Origin: a virus
Length of the DNA: 44,253 nt
IMG/VR virus record: IMGVR_UViG_3300025151_000077
Coordinates: 1-44,253 of that record
Strand: one strand, 5' to 3'
Shown here: one piece after another, positions 35,425-41,245 of the stretch
How positions within the stretch are numbered: the first letter of the stretch is position 1
How the letters are laid out: each line of letters starts with the position of its first letter
Translations under genes and position numbers: made by a program
The notes under the pieces: generated by a model
The model's input: only the letters and a program-made list of their open reading frames with translations
What the model was told of the DNA's origin: nothing
Databases searched by the model: none

Positions 35425-36195
35425 TCAAATAACCCGAGTTTTTTCGTGACCAACGCGAATCCGAGGATCGCACCAAATTTCAAAACCTGCTTCTTTTGCA
35501 TCAAGACAGAATGATACGTCTTCACCACACATATCTTGAACTTGACCAGATTCAAAGACTTGCATCTTAGGAGCAAACCATGGATACTCCAAGTTCTCAA
35601 AAACACCCTTCTTGATTAGTACCCAACCAAATCCAGTGTAATCAACAGTAAATGGTTTCTTACGCTTGGTGATCGTATCAAGAGTTTCATGATTCATCAC
35701 TCCACCATTCTTACGGAAGTCATCTTCTTCCAACCAGTGTGCTACTGAGGTTGTGTGACCATCTTCTGTAGAATACCACCCAGCAGCTACTTCACGTTCT
35801 GTGCCGTCTTCAGAGATTGCAAGATCACACAATTGCCAGAATTTTTCTGTGTTGAATACAATGTCATTATCAATCCACAACTGATAATCATATTCCAGTT
35901 TACCATCCCAAGGAATTTGCTTTGGTCCACGAAGTACATTCGCACCCAAACACTTACAACGAGCAAAATTAACCATAGAAGAGTAATCTTGACTGATCTG
36001 AATACTCATACCATTCTGTACCATATCAAAGCACAGTTGTACGAAATTCTTCAGAAAAGTATAGGAACACCCACGACCAGGAAGACAAAATACAATTGTC
36101 TTCCCTCGCATACGTTGCTTAATAGCGGCAATGTCCCACTCTGCTTCTTCTTTCTTCGCAGGCGGTTTTGCCTTTACAGTAAATCCTTTTGCCAT
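35425..36195 (-). CDS. Glycosyltransferase-like protein (GT-A type), 256 aa
   Basis: The fold signs of a GT-A glycosyltransferase are visible: a first beta strand with KTIVFCLPGRGCSY (32-45), the metal-binding acidic motif WIDNDIVF (107-114, DND at 109-111), and the C-terminal acceptor region MCGEDVSFCLDAKEAGF (222-238) with a following VGHEK His (250). It would transfer a sugar from a nucleotide sugar, with an unknown acceptor. A host-type promoter lies immediately upstream, so it may be made earlier than the baseplate genes. The gene ends 15 bases before the 46-residue gene. Confidence 0.82.
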   Translation of the reverse strand: MAKGFTVKAKPPAKKEEAEWDIAAIKQRMRGKTIVFCLPGRGCSYTFLKNFVQLCFDMVQNGMSIQISQDYSSMVNFARCKCLGANVLRGPKQIPWDGKLEYDYQLWIDNDIVFNTEKFWQLCDLAISEDGTEREVAAGWYSTEDGHTTSVAHWLEEDDFRKNGGVMNHETLDTITKRKKPFTVDYTGFGWVLIKKGVFENLEYPWFAPKMQVFESGQVQDMCGEDVSFCLDAKEAGFEIWCDPRIRVGHEKTRVI

Positions 36196-36218
36196 AACTT
36201 TGATTTGACTTCAGTTCA

Positions 36219-36247
36219 ATTTTAACAGTTTATCTATACATTGTCAA
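36219..36247 (-). promoter_or_regulatory. Host-type (sigma-70-like) promoter before the glycosyltransferase gene
   Basis: A perfect -35 TTGACA (36242-36247) is followed by a 17-base spacer and the -10 TAAAAT (36219-36224), 23 bases before the start codon. The -35 box overlaps the stop codon of the 62-residue gene. Downstream, AACTGAAG and AAAG precede the ATG and look like a shortened form of the 32-base element described elsewhere. Confidence 0.7.
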
Positions 36248-36432
36248 TAACTTGCTTCCTCTCCTTTCTGTACGGTTAACTCCTCATATGACAAATCCTC
36301 AATAGTGTAATCAGTCTTCATGAGACCAACCATACCATTGAGGGTTTTCCATACTTTATTAAATTGTTCTTCAGTCAAACAATTATATAAACACTCTTCC
36401 TTTGCGTAAATGTGATAAACCTTTGTTTGCAT
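36244..36432 (-). CDS. Small conserved cyanophage protein, 62 aa
   Basis: The product begins MQTKVYHIYAKEECLYNCLT and contains the phrase LSYEELTVQKGEE (about residues 47-59), a pattern that I recall in small cyanophage proteins that often occur as paralogues. No catalytic motif is seen. A Shine-Dalgarno (TCCGGAGTAA) lies nine bases before the ATG. The gene is downstream of an HNH endonuclease gene with the same ribosome-binding sequence. Confidence 0.78.
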   Translation of the reverse strand: MQTKVYHIYAKEECLYNCLTEEQFNKVWKTLNGMVGLMKTDYTIEDLSYEELTVQKGEEASY

Positions 36433-36458
36433 TATTTTTTACTCCGGATTTTTTTTAT

Positions 36459-37004
36459 CTATAACCTTTTTCTTTTTTGATATGCTATTCTTTGAGCTTC
36501 TTTATACTTCTCATCTCTTTCCCATGATTTCTTATTTTCATCCAAATCCATCCATACCAAATTACTTATATGATTATCGTGTTTATTCCTATTCTTATGT
36601 TCCACTGAATTATATTCATGGGGGTTTGGTATGAATGTCTCTGCTACAAGATTATGAATGTTTGCTTTTATTTGTTTCACAAACTTTCCATTCTCATCTT
36701 TAATAGAAACATTAATGCTCGGATATTGATATTGCTTCCCCCTTGGATTTCCACGTAAATGAGTATTCAATTCAATTAATCCATACTCGTTTAATGGTAC
36801 GTTCCTATCACATCTTCCAGGTGCTCGATATGGTTTCCCCTCCTCACTGATATAATACCCAGGGTATTTTGTCTCTTTTATATTCTCCGGAATTTTTATT
36901 TCTGGATATACTGGAGGTTTTAATTTATTATCCACTCCATACTTTTTTCTTTGATAGTATAAGCGTTTCCATTCTTTCTGCTTTTCTGGATCCTTATATG
37001 GCAT
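36459..37004 (-). CDS. HNH homing endonuclease, 181 aa
   Basis: A free-standing homing endonuclease that would cut a DNA site in related phages. The catalytic HNH core is IHNLVAETFIPNP (116-128), then VEHKNRNKHDNHISNLVW (134-151), with His117, His136 and Asn148 as the key residues. The N-terminus PYKDPEKQKEWKRLYYQ is a common basic leader of such phage enzymes. It lies between a strong promoter with a long leader and the 62-residue gene. Its AT-rich, A-biased codon use fits a mobile gene. Its ribosome-binding sequence repeats that of the next gene. Confidence 0.9.
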   Translation of the reverse strand: MPYKDPEKQKEWKRLYYQRKKYGVDNKLKPPVYPEIKIPENIKETKYPGYYISEEGKPYRAPGRCDRNVPLNEYGLIELNTHLRGNPRGKQYQYPSINVSIKDENGKFVKQIKANIHNLVAETFIPNPHEYNSVEHKNRNKHDNHISNLVWMDLDENKKSWERDEKYKEAQRIAYQKRKRL

Positions 37005-37029
37005 AAAAAATTACTCCGGAAATTTTTTT

Positions 37030-37041
37030 ATATTTAAATAT
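37030..37041. repeat. 12-base perfect palindrome in the HNH leader
   Basis: The palindrome ATATTTAAATAT lies 26 bases upstream of the HNH start codon, next to a CGCGAGAGAG stretch. It could be a binding or cleavage site for a dimeric protein, or merely AT-rich sequence. Confidence 0.4.
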
Positions 37042-37160
37042 CTCTCTCGCGATTTGTCACATCTGTAGGTTAGGGAAGTGGGTCGTTTTTATATACGCAA
37101 CGCCCGCCGCAACGCATCAACAACGCCCCGAAAACACTGTCGTTTCACTGATACTCTCTG
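37042..37160 (-). other. GC-rich untranslated leader between promoter and HNH gene
   Basis: About 120 bases hold no supported gene. On the minus strand the centre contains GGGCGTTG twice and GCGTTG once more within 34 bases, far richer in G and C than its surroundings. The segment would be transcribed from the promoter at 37161-37189 as the 5' leader of the HNH gene, or as a short RNA. I see no tRNA or known riboswitch in it. Confidence 0.4.
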
Positions 37161-37189
37161 ATTATAATACGGGGACTAACTGATGTCAA
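37161..37189 (-). promoter_or_regulatory. Perfect consensus host-type promoter
   Basis: TTGACA (37184-37189), a 17-base spacer and TATAAT (37161-37166) form an exact sigma-70 consensus on the minus strand, as in strong T4 and cyanophage early promoters. It points into the GC-rich leader and the HNH gene and lies just after the 84-residue gene. Confidence 0.85.
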
Positions 37190-37208
37190 CCCCCCGTGTT
37201 CTTAAGTA

Positions 37209-37463
37209 TCAGAATTCTTCCAACATTTCATTCAGTTCATTGATATTCAGATCAGCGTGCTTCCAATACACACCATCAGGAGTAACTGCACCGAAAGTTT
37301 CTACTAACTGGTGCGACAGAGACTTATAACCATGCTCCGCAAACATACGCGCAAAGTTATACATAGTCTCATCATTTCCCAACCACAGAGCAACATTCCA
37401 GGTCTCATAATTTGCCCAACCGTTGTAAGTTTGAGCGGTCATGTCTGTCGAAGTGATGTTCAT
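37209..37463 (-). CDS. Small conserved protein with YNGWxNYETWNVALW signature (DUF7249-like), 84 aa
   Basis: The line NGWANYETWNVALWLGNDE (about residues 14-32) is the signature of a small family found in cyanophages, other phages and some bacteria. The function is not known. The start ATG at 37463 is the last triplet of repeat copy 1; there is no Shine-Dalgarno in front of it. The gene lies between two host-type promoters, suggesting early expression. Confidence 0.85.
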   Translation of the reverse strand: MNITSTDMTAQTYNGWANYETWNVALWLGNDETMYNFARMFAEHGYKSLSHQLVETFGAVTPDGVYWKHADLNINELNEMLEEF

Positions 37464-37492
37464 ACTACTGAGACACTTTACAGGCTTCAGTT
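37461..37492 (-). repeat. 32-base upstream element, copy 1
   Basis: On the minus strand it reads AACTGAAGCCTGTAAAGTGT followed by CTCAGTAGTATG; the final ATG is the start codon of the 84-residue gene. It shares the core AACTGAAGCC-nnn-AAA-n-TGT with seven other copies. Confidence 0.9.
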
Positions 37493-37517
37493 ACTATCAC
37501 CCACCACTGACAAACTA

Positions 37518-37691
37518 TCACCAACGACCAGGATTTGACAGGTCTTCGATATACGCATCACAAGACTCATTACCCTCCAATTTGAATAACTTTTCCCAGT
37601 TAATCTGATGAGGGTCAAAGTCTGCTAGTGCTTCAATTTCCAGAGTGATGCGATACTTACTCTTTTGAGACTGGTGATAGACTGTCGGCAT
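37518..37691 (-). CDS. Small conserved cyanophage protein, 57 aa
   Basis: The product begins MPTVYHQSQKSKYRITLEIE and ends YIEDLSNPGRW. I recall near-identical small proteins in other cyanomyoviruses, without function. The ATG at 37691 follows a CAGGGAG Shine-Dalgarno, and a strong host-type promoter lies 29 bases upstream, so this gene is well supported despite its size. It is probably among the early transcripts. Confidence 0.82.
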   Translation of the reverse strand: MPTVYHQSQKSKYRITLEIEALADFDPHQINWEKLFKLEGNESCDAYIEDLSNPGRW

Positions 37692-37720
37692 TTGTGAGAC
37701 TCCCTGAGTGATACTTTACT

Positions 37721-37749
37721 AGTATAGAATAACAGAGAGGAACTGTCAA
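37721..37749 (-). promoter_or_regulatory. Host-type promoter before the 57-residue gene
   Basis: TTGACA (37744-37749), a 17-base spacer and TATACT (37721-37726) form a near-consensus promoter. Transcription would begin about 23 bases upstream of the start codon, just ahead of a Shine-Dalgarno. Confidence 0.8.
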
Positions 37750-37761
37750 TAATACTCTCAG

Positions 37762-37769
37762 TATTTATT
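37762..37769 (-). promoter_or_regulatory. Late-type motif AATAAATA next to an early promoter
   Basis: A perfect late octamer lies 12 bases upstream of the host-type -35 box. If used, it would let the 57-residue and following genes be transcribed late as well as early. It may be chance in AT-rich sequence. Confidence 0.35.
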
Positions 37770-38032
37770 AGCAAGTCTGATAGTTTTGTGTTGTCAATCC
37801 CTGGTAAAACTTATCTCCGCCCGGTTGACATTTCTGCGCGTTCGTGATAGACTGCTCGCTAAGATCACAACGTCTGAGAGCATTAAAATCACTACAAATA
37901 CGCCCCAGAGTAACTACGAAGACACTGCTAAGTAACTCCATTTCCAACAATGTTAAACACGATACAAACAACGCAAATACATTTTTTAATACATTTTTAA
38001 TATAAAAAAAGGGTAATCTTTATCTATAATAG
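37770..38032. other. Intergenic region of about 260 bases without a supported gene
   Basis: I see no convincing gene here: the longest minus-strand frame needs a TTG start and has no ribosome-binding site. The half near 37800-37900 is richer in G and C than its surroundings. It contains a possible plus-strand promoter (37825-37853). The end near 37980-38030 is AT-rich and includes AATACATTTTT twice. It separates the terminator of the 48-residue gene from the promoter of the 57-residue gene. Confidence 0.5.
37825..37853 (+). promoter_or_regulatory. Possible plus-strand host-type promoter
   Basis: TTGACA (37825-37830), a 17-base spacer and TAGACT (37848-37853) lie on the plus strand, opposite to all genes. 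A transcript would run about 200 bases to the hairpin at 38037-38061, whose plus-strand T-run is weak. No plus-strand gene follows, so any product would be a short RNA. Confidence 0.35.
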
Positions 38033-38061
38033 CAAAAAAGGGGCATTTTTTGTGCCCCTTT
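38033..38061 (-). terminator. Intrinsic terminator after the 48-residue gene
   Basis: A nine-base stem (AAAGGGGCA / TGCCCCTTT) with a seven-base loop is followed by a run of six T on the minus strand. It lies eight bases after the stop of the 48-residue gene. It ends the transcript of the early small-gene block coming from higher coordinates. Confidence 0.92.
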
Positions 38062-38068
38062 CTTATTA

Positions 38069-38215
38069 TCAGAAGTTTACAGGTTGACCGCTGAAGTCTA
38101 CTGCGTCAGAGGAAATACTCTCCTTTTCAGTGTCAGTAATGCTGTCAAGAATTTGAAGCATTTGATCACCGTTCTGAGCAATTTTCAGCATACCGATGAG
38201 AACTTCTTTAGACAT
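38069..38215 (-). CDS. Small conserved cyanophage protein, 48 aa
   Basis: The product begins MSKEVLIGMLKIAQNGDQML, continues ILDSI, and ends VDFSGQPVNF. I recall this pattern (a short helix-forming N-terminus and a C-terminal PVxF) as a very common small protein of T4-like cyanophages, without function. It is the last gene before the intrinsic terminator, which supports its reality. No clear Shine-Dalgarno precedes the ATG. Confidence 0.78.
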   Translation of the reverse strand: MSKEVLIGMLKIAQNGDQMLQILDSITDTEKESISSDAVDFSGQPVNF

Positions 38216-38338
38216 GAGTTGTTGTTAGTTAGAGTGAAATGTGAGCAGTTTATAGTGTTACTCAGCACTTGGTTAAATCTAGGTCTTACGTTGTGAATCA
38301 GTCTCCCAATTCTGTACTGCCTAGATGTAAGTTAGGAC

Positions 38339-38686
38339 TCAGGCAAAGACATAACCAGACTCAAAATCTTCGGTTACGAATACACTTTCGCCATTGATTG
38401 CACCAGCAAACTTTCTCACATACCAAGCGAAGTTTTTCTGAAAAACACCTTCGCCAGCAATGCAGAAAGTATCACACAGAGCGTTCAATCGCGACTTAGT
38501 GGTGTTACTTTGCCAACCACCATCATAAATGGTCATGTCATTATCTGTCACAGTAGCAATCAGATTGCCGTGAAGATAAACAGAGGAAGTGTTAGTCTCC
38601 TCATCAATCGTAACCGTAGTGTTACCAGAACTCCAGTTCTTATTAGACTGAACTGCCTGGCACATTTGGGATTCGATCTTACGCAT
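38339..38686 (-). CDS. Conserved cyanophage protein with GGWQSNTTKSRLNAL signature, 115 aa
   Basis: The product has a beta-rich N-terminal half (VTIDEETNTSSVYLHGNLIA, about residues 25-44), the signature DGGWQSNTTKSRLNAL (about 55-70), and a second half with GVFQKNFAWYVRKF. I recall it as widely conserved among cyanomyoviruses and of unknown function; I see no catalytic motif. Its start is about 30 bases downstream of repeat copy 2, with no Shine-Dalgarno. Confidence 0.82.
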   Translation of the reverse strand: MRKIESQMCQAVQSNKNWSSGNTTVTIDEETNTSSVYLHGNLIATVTDNDMTIYDGGWQSNTTKSRLNALCDTFCIAGEGVFQKNFAWYVRKFAGAINGESVFVTEDFESGYVFA

Positions 38687-38715
38687 TTGGAAAAGTGTTG
38701 GGGGTTGTGTGTCCT

Positions 38716-38747
38716 TACACTATAGGGACACTTTACAGGCTTCAGTT
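38716..38747 (-). repeat. 32-base upstream element, copy 2
   Basis: On the minus strand it has AACTGAAGCCTGTAAAGTGT then CCCTATAGTGTA. Here the element does not end in ATG; the start codon of the 115-residue gene is 30 bases further on. Confidence 0.85.
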
Positions 38748-38821
38748 AGTATTACTGAGGTTGATTGATACTAATGATCAAAAAATCCGGAACGCTGCGC
38801 TACTCGGAAACCCTCGGTAAG

Positions 38822-39058
38822 TTATACTGACTCTTGAAGATCTTTCCAAGTTTCATCATCATACAAATAAAGAACTTCTTCTTTAACATCTACTTCGTCC
38901 CATTTTTCCATATCATTCATGAGACTATCAAGTGCAAATTGTACGAGAGTATCCATATCCATCCCATCAACAATCAGGTTGGCATAGTTCTCTTTAAGTT
39001 TGTTAAGTTGCTCTTGATTCATGATGTTTGGGTCAGTAGAAAATGAAACGAAAGACAT
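38822..39058 (-). CDS. Small conserved cyanophage protein, 78 aa
   Basis: The core MNQEQLNKLKENYANLIVDG (13-32), then MDMDTLVQFALDSL, and the acidic C-terminal VKEEVLYLYDDETWKDL form a small helical protein that I recall from many marine cyanophages. The start at 39058 overlaps the stop of the previous gene (TAATG), suggesting coupled translation. Recalled homologues often begin at the internal Met13 (39022), which remains an alternative. Function is unknown. Confidence 0.8.
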   Translation of the reverse strand: MSFVSFSTDPNIMNQEQLNKLKENYANLIVDGMDMDTLVQFALDSLMNDMEKWDEVDVKEEVLYLYDDETWKDLQESV

Positions 39059-39243
39059 TAGTTAGTGGGAAAGTTTTTACAGACTGCATCACACAGTTGA
39101 CGAATTACATCATCTTTATATTCAACCTCTCCAAAGTTTGATTCAATAATACAATCAATGTCCTCCATAAGTTGTTCACGTTGAGTCAACATTTCAAGTC
39201 GGTCCATCATTTTGTTGTGAAGATAAGATTTGATTAGTGACAT
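39058..39243 (-). CDS. Small helical cyanophage protein, 61 aa
   Basis: The product begins MSLIKSYLHNKMMDRLEMLT and ends LCDAVCKNFPTN. It is helical and acidic, and I recall it beside the 78-residue protein in other cyanophages. A GGGGTGA Shine-Dalgarno lies before the ATG, and the gene starts three bases after the stop of the previous one. The pair with the next gene is overlapped by one base pair of codons (TAATG). Function is unknown. Confidence 0.8.
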   Translation of the reverse strand: MSLIKSYLHNKMMDRLEMLTQREQLMEDIDCIIESNFGEVEYKDDVIRQLCDAVCKNFPTN

Positions 39244-39246
39244 AAA

Positions 39247-39519
39247 TCACCCCACACATGCAAGAGGCATGAACTCAGAGCGAGGCAGTTTTTCAGTGTT
39301 AAAGTCAGTCACTTCTGCACCTTTAGCAATACGCGCTTGCCAATCATATTTTGCTTCAATGCCAAGAACTGTGCTATAAGATTTTTGACCAGTAGCACGA
39401 AACTTAACGCGGCGGATAAAACGTTTGACAACAACTTTCATGCCTTTGATCTCATCTGCCTCAGCAATAAATGCCTCGGGAAAGTAATCAACAATGACAG
39501 CAGAATTGGTGACTTGCAT
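39247..39519 (-). CDS. Conserved cyanophage protein, 90 aa
   Basis: The product is a mixed protein with a basic beta-like centre (GMKVVVKRFIRRVKFRATGQ, about residues 26-45) and an end EFMPLACVG. I recognise no domain. The start at 39519 lies 28 bases beyond repeat copy 3. The untranslated stretch in between is pyrimidine-rich and lacks a Shine-Dalgarno. Function is unknown. Confidence 0.75.
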   Translation of the reverse strand: MQVTNSAVIVDYFPEAFIAEADEIKGMKVVVKRFIRRVKFRATGQKSYSTVLGIEAKYDWQARIAKGAEVTDFNTEKLPRSEFMPLACVG

Positions 39520-39546
39520 GTGAGAAAAGAAAAATGAATCGGTGCC

Positions 39547-39578
39547 TATACTATAGAAACACTTTGGGGGCTTCAGTT
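39547..39578 (-). repeat. 32-base upstream element, copy 3
   Basis: On the minus strand it has AACTGAAGCCCCCAAAGTGT then TTCTATAGTATA. The ATG position is replaced by ATA, and the start codon of the 90-residue gene lies 28 bases further on. Confidence 0.88.
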
Positions 39579-39579
39579 A

Positions 39580-39864
39580 TTAAACCTCTGAAAGTTCTTG
39601 TTGTTGTAACATCAACTGCTCTTCAGTTACTTCATCAACACACTCCTGAATTACGGTGTAGATGTAATCATTGTTGCCAACTTCATTGAAGATTCTTTCT
39701 GCCAATTCAGGATTATCAAGAGCAGGATATTCAATGTTGTCATCTTCATCAATAATATAACAATCTTCCTTGGTGTAAATCCATGCACCACAATCTGCAT
39801 CTTCTCCCTGTTGTTCGATGAGTTTGTTGACGCGATCTTTGAGTTCTTTGAGTGTGTAGTTCAT
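39580..39864 (-). CDS. Acidic conserved cyanophage protein, 94 aa
   Basis: The product is strongly acidic (CYIIDEDDNIEYPALDNPEL, about residues 35-54) with a helical N-terminus (LKELKDRVNKLIEQQG) and a Gln-rich end (LMLQQQELSEV). I recall homologues in cyanophages without function. Its ATG overlaps the stop of the 57-residue gene (TGATG), so translation is likely coupled. Confidence 0.78.
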   Translation of the reverse strand: MNYTLKELKDRVNKLIEQQGEDADCGAWIYTKEDCYIIDEDDNIEYPALDNPELAERIFNEVGNNDYIYTVIQECVDEVTEEQLMLQQQELSEV

Positions 39865-40037
39865 CAGTCTTCGATGGTGATAGAGTGAATTACAAAGTTG
39901 GGATTGAGACGATTACATGTAGCAATCGCTTCTTCTTTTGTTGCTTTGATGTAACCCAAACAGTCATTCATAATCCAACCGTTTGCGCGATGGAATTGAC
40001 CGTGAAGAAGGAATTTAGTCTCTTGAGTGTTGTTCAT
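39864..40037 (-). CDS. Small protein, 57 aa, starting at repeat copy 4
   Basis: The product begins MNNTQETKFLLHGQFHRANG and contains WIMNDCLGYIKATKEEAIAT, then CNRLNPNFVIHSITIED. The block KATKEEAIATCNRLNPNF resembles small phage proteins with a beta-alpha unit that I have seen in cyanophages. It is supported by its start at the end of a 32-base element and by the one-base overlap with the next gene. Function is unknown. Confidence 0.75.
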   Translation of the reverse strand: MNNTQETKFLLHGQFHRANGWIMNDCLGYIKATKEEAIATCNRLNPNFVIHSITIED

Positions 40038-40066
40038 ACTACTGGGACACTTTAGGGGCTTCAGTT
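40035..40066 (-). repeat. 32-base upstream element, copy 4
   Basis: On the minus strand it reads AACTGAAGCCCCTAAAGTGT then CCCAGTAGTATG; the last triplet is the start codon of the 57-residue gene. Confidence 0.9.
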
Positions 40067-40079
40067 ACTAAACCTCCGA

Positions 40080-40301
40080 TTACATGCCATTCATAAACTC
40101 GTGAATCGCTTCGTTATATTCTTCTTCAGTCTGATAAGTGCGACCGTGAATTGTATATGGAAACGTTTTCTTTTGAAACATCGTAGACGCAGTTTCTACG
40201 TCTTTTCGATCATATCCCATCTCGACAAGATTTTCGACGTAAGGATTAGTAATGCTCATAAGTTCAGAAAAAAGTGGATAAGTTTTGATAAAATCAGACA
40301 T
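40080..40301 (-). CDS. Small conserved protein, 73 aa
   Basis: The start is the ATG at 40301 because a GAGGAG Shine-Dalgarno stands ten bases before it and the overlap with the previous gene is then only eight bases; a longer frame would overlap it by over 100. The product begins MSDFIKTYPLFSELMSITNP and ends YNEAIHEFMNGM. The piece MGYDRKDVETASTMF looks like a short helix pair. No domain is recognised. Confidence 0.78.
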   Translation of the reverse strand: MSDFIKTYPLFSELMSITNPYVENLVEMGYDRKDVETASTMFQKKTFPYTIHGRTYQTEEEYNEAIHEFMNGM

Positions 40302-40509
40302 CGATAAAGTTCTCCTCAGCAACCTTTTCCCATGCTTCATAGAACATATCCCATGCTTCTTTATTATCAACGAAAGAATCAATTTCTGCAATCTCGCAGA
40401 CATAATCGTAGCACATATCCAGATCAGGATTCATTTCATAAAAGAATCCAGACATGGACTCCAAAGCATCAGTGAAAGCGGTGCTGATTTGCGTTTGTGT
40501 GTTCTTCAT
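40294..40509 (-). CDS. Small acidic protein, 71 aa
   Basis: The product is acidic and rich in aromatic residues (DMCYDYVCEIAEIDSFVDNK, about residues 30-49; EAWDMFYEAWEKVAEENF). I recognise no domain. Its start is the ATG that ends repeat copy 5, with MKNT as first residues. The same first four residues begin the 297-residue gene at copy 8. It overlaps the next gene by eight bases. Confidence 0.75.
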   Translation of the reverse strand: MKNTQTQISTAFTDALESMSGFFYEMNPDLDMCYDYVCEIAEIDSFVDNKEAWDMFYEAWEKVAEENFIDV

Positions 40510-40538
40510 ACTACTAGGACACTTTAGGGGCTTCAGTT
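40507..40538 (-). repeat. 32-base upstream element, copy 5
   Basis: On the minus strand it reads AACTGAAGCCCCTAAAGTGT then CCTAGTAGTATG; the last triplet starts the 71-residue gene. Confidence 0.9.
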
Positions 40539-40546
40539 TCTAATCC

Positions 40547-40687
40547 TTAGAACTTTGCTGTCACTCCTATTACTTTTGCATTAGGATTGCGTGCTAATGC
40601 AACTTCTCTTGCCTCTTGATAATCTTTCGCATATACTTCCTCAGCGAAAACTTTTCCTGCAACGTACAACTTTACTTCGCATTTCAT
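40547..40687 (-). CDS. Small conserved cyanophage protein, 46 aa
   Basis: The product begins MKCEVKLYVAGKVFAEEVYA and ends NPNAKVIGVTAKF. This beta-alpha-beta peptide is one that I recall, nearly unchanged, in many T4-like cyanophages; it resembles half of a small ferredoxin-like unit. The start at 40687 overlaps the stop of the membrane-protein gene (ATGA), supporting coupled translation. Function is unknown. Confidence 0.82.
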   Translation of the reverse strand: MKCEVKLYVAGKVFAEEVYAKDYQEAREVALARNPNAKVIGVTAKF

Positions 40688-40908
40688 GATAAACCAAACC
40701 CAAATAATTTACTAGAAGAAATACACAATAAGAAAACTAACATAATGACAACATCCCAGGACTTTGTTCGTATAAAGAATGGAATGGAAATTGCATCACC
40801 AATGAAGTTTAATGTCACCCCAAATGTGAGATCAATGTGTAAAATAACAAAATAGGCAACGATTACAAGAACTGAACCAATAACCCTGCCTATTGTATCA
40901 ATTTTCAT
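40684..40908 (-). CDS. Small membrane protein, 74 aa
   Basis: Two to three hydrophobic segments are visible: about residues 8-24 (VIGSVLVIVAYFVILHI), about 27-45, and about 50-65 (VVIMLVFLLCISSS). FIRTKSWDV lies between the last two. I recall a conserved cyanophage membrane protein of this type, without known function. The start is the ATG at 40908; an upstream TTG in frame would overlap the previous gene and is not needed. It overlaps the next gene by ATGA. Confidence 0.8.
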   Translation of the reverse strand: MKIDTIGRVIGSVLVIVAYFVILHIDLTFGVTLNFIGDAISIPFFIRTKSWDVVIMLVFLLCISSSKLFGFGLS

Positions 40909-40910
40909 AA

Positions 40911-41078
40911 TTACCAAATGTTAGTCCAACGCTTGTGATTTGCTTTGCTAATTCTACCTTCTTTCAACATGTTGTCGCAAACATTACAAAAGACTTGAAA
41001 CTTTTCCTCTCGGGTGAGAGTATCTGCACCGTCACATTTTGACATGACGTTGAGCATTTGTGCTTTGTTAGTGATCAT
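40911..41078 (-). CDS. Small protein with CxxC pair, 55 aa
   Basis: The start is the ATG at 41078, overlapping the stop of the previous gene (ATGA). The product begins MITNKAQMLNVMSKCDGADT and ends SKANHKRWTNIW. It holds Cys15, Cys31 and Cys34 (FCNVCDN), a possible partial metal site. I recognise small cyanophage proteins of this kind with KFxxFCxVxDxxLKxGRIxxxxHxRWTxIW. Function is unknown. Confidence 0.75.
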   Translation of the reverse strand: MITNKAQMLNVMSKCDGADTLTREEKFQVFCNVCDNMLKEGRISKANHKRWTNIW

Positions 41079-41245
41079 TCTGAAAGTGGGGATTCGCGTT
41101 TGCAATCAGCAGGGTATTTTGAGAGTCCTAAGACTGCTTCAAGGTATGGGGGAAGTTTCTCAAATTCCTGCCCATCTGACTCGGAATTGTACCAAAAGTC
41201 TTCCCAATCTTTGGGAGAGTTTGTTACATCTTCGATGTTACTCAT
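41075..41245 (-). CDS. Small acidic protein, 56 aa
   Basis: The product begins MSNIEDVTNSPKDWEDFWYN and continues ...FEKLPPYLEAVLGLSKYPAD. It is acidic and aromatic-rich with no recognised domain. It is supported mainly by position: its ATG overlaps the stop of the gene before it and its stop overlaps the ATG of the next (both ATGA), filling what would otherwise be a gap in a tight gene chain. Confidence 0.7.
   Translation of the reverse strand: MSNIEDVTNSPKDWEDFWYNSESDGQEFEKLPPYLEAVLGLSKYPADCKRESPLSE

Noticed and set aside
37075-37130. Possible CRISPR-like or iteron array in the GC-rich leader
   Set aside because: Only two full copies of an eight-base word and one partial copy occur, with unequal spacing; this is too little for an array or iteron origin.
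37768-37971. 67-residue minus-strand open frame
   Set aside because: It needs a TTG start, has no ribosome-binding site and no familiar sequence, and lies after a strong terminator.
38718-38732. Plus-strand sequence CACTATAGGGA resembling the T7 RNA polymerase promoter core
   Set aside because: The upstream part of the T7 promoter does not match, the direction is opposite to all genes, and the string is explained by copy 2 of the 32-base element; no phage-type RNA polymerase is seen.
38750-38821. tRNA-like words (GTAGCGCAGC) and a T-run in the gap after the 78-residue gene
   Set aside because: No cloverleaf arms could be paired around them and no stem precedes the T-run, so neither a tRNA nor a terminator is supported.
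40302-40403. Longer version of the 73-residue protein starting at 40403
   Set aside because: It would overlap the 71-residue gene by over 100 bases; the ATG at 40301 has a strong GAGGAG ribosome-binding site.
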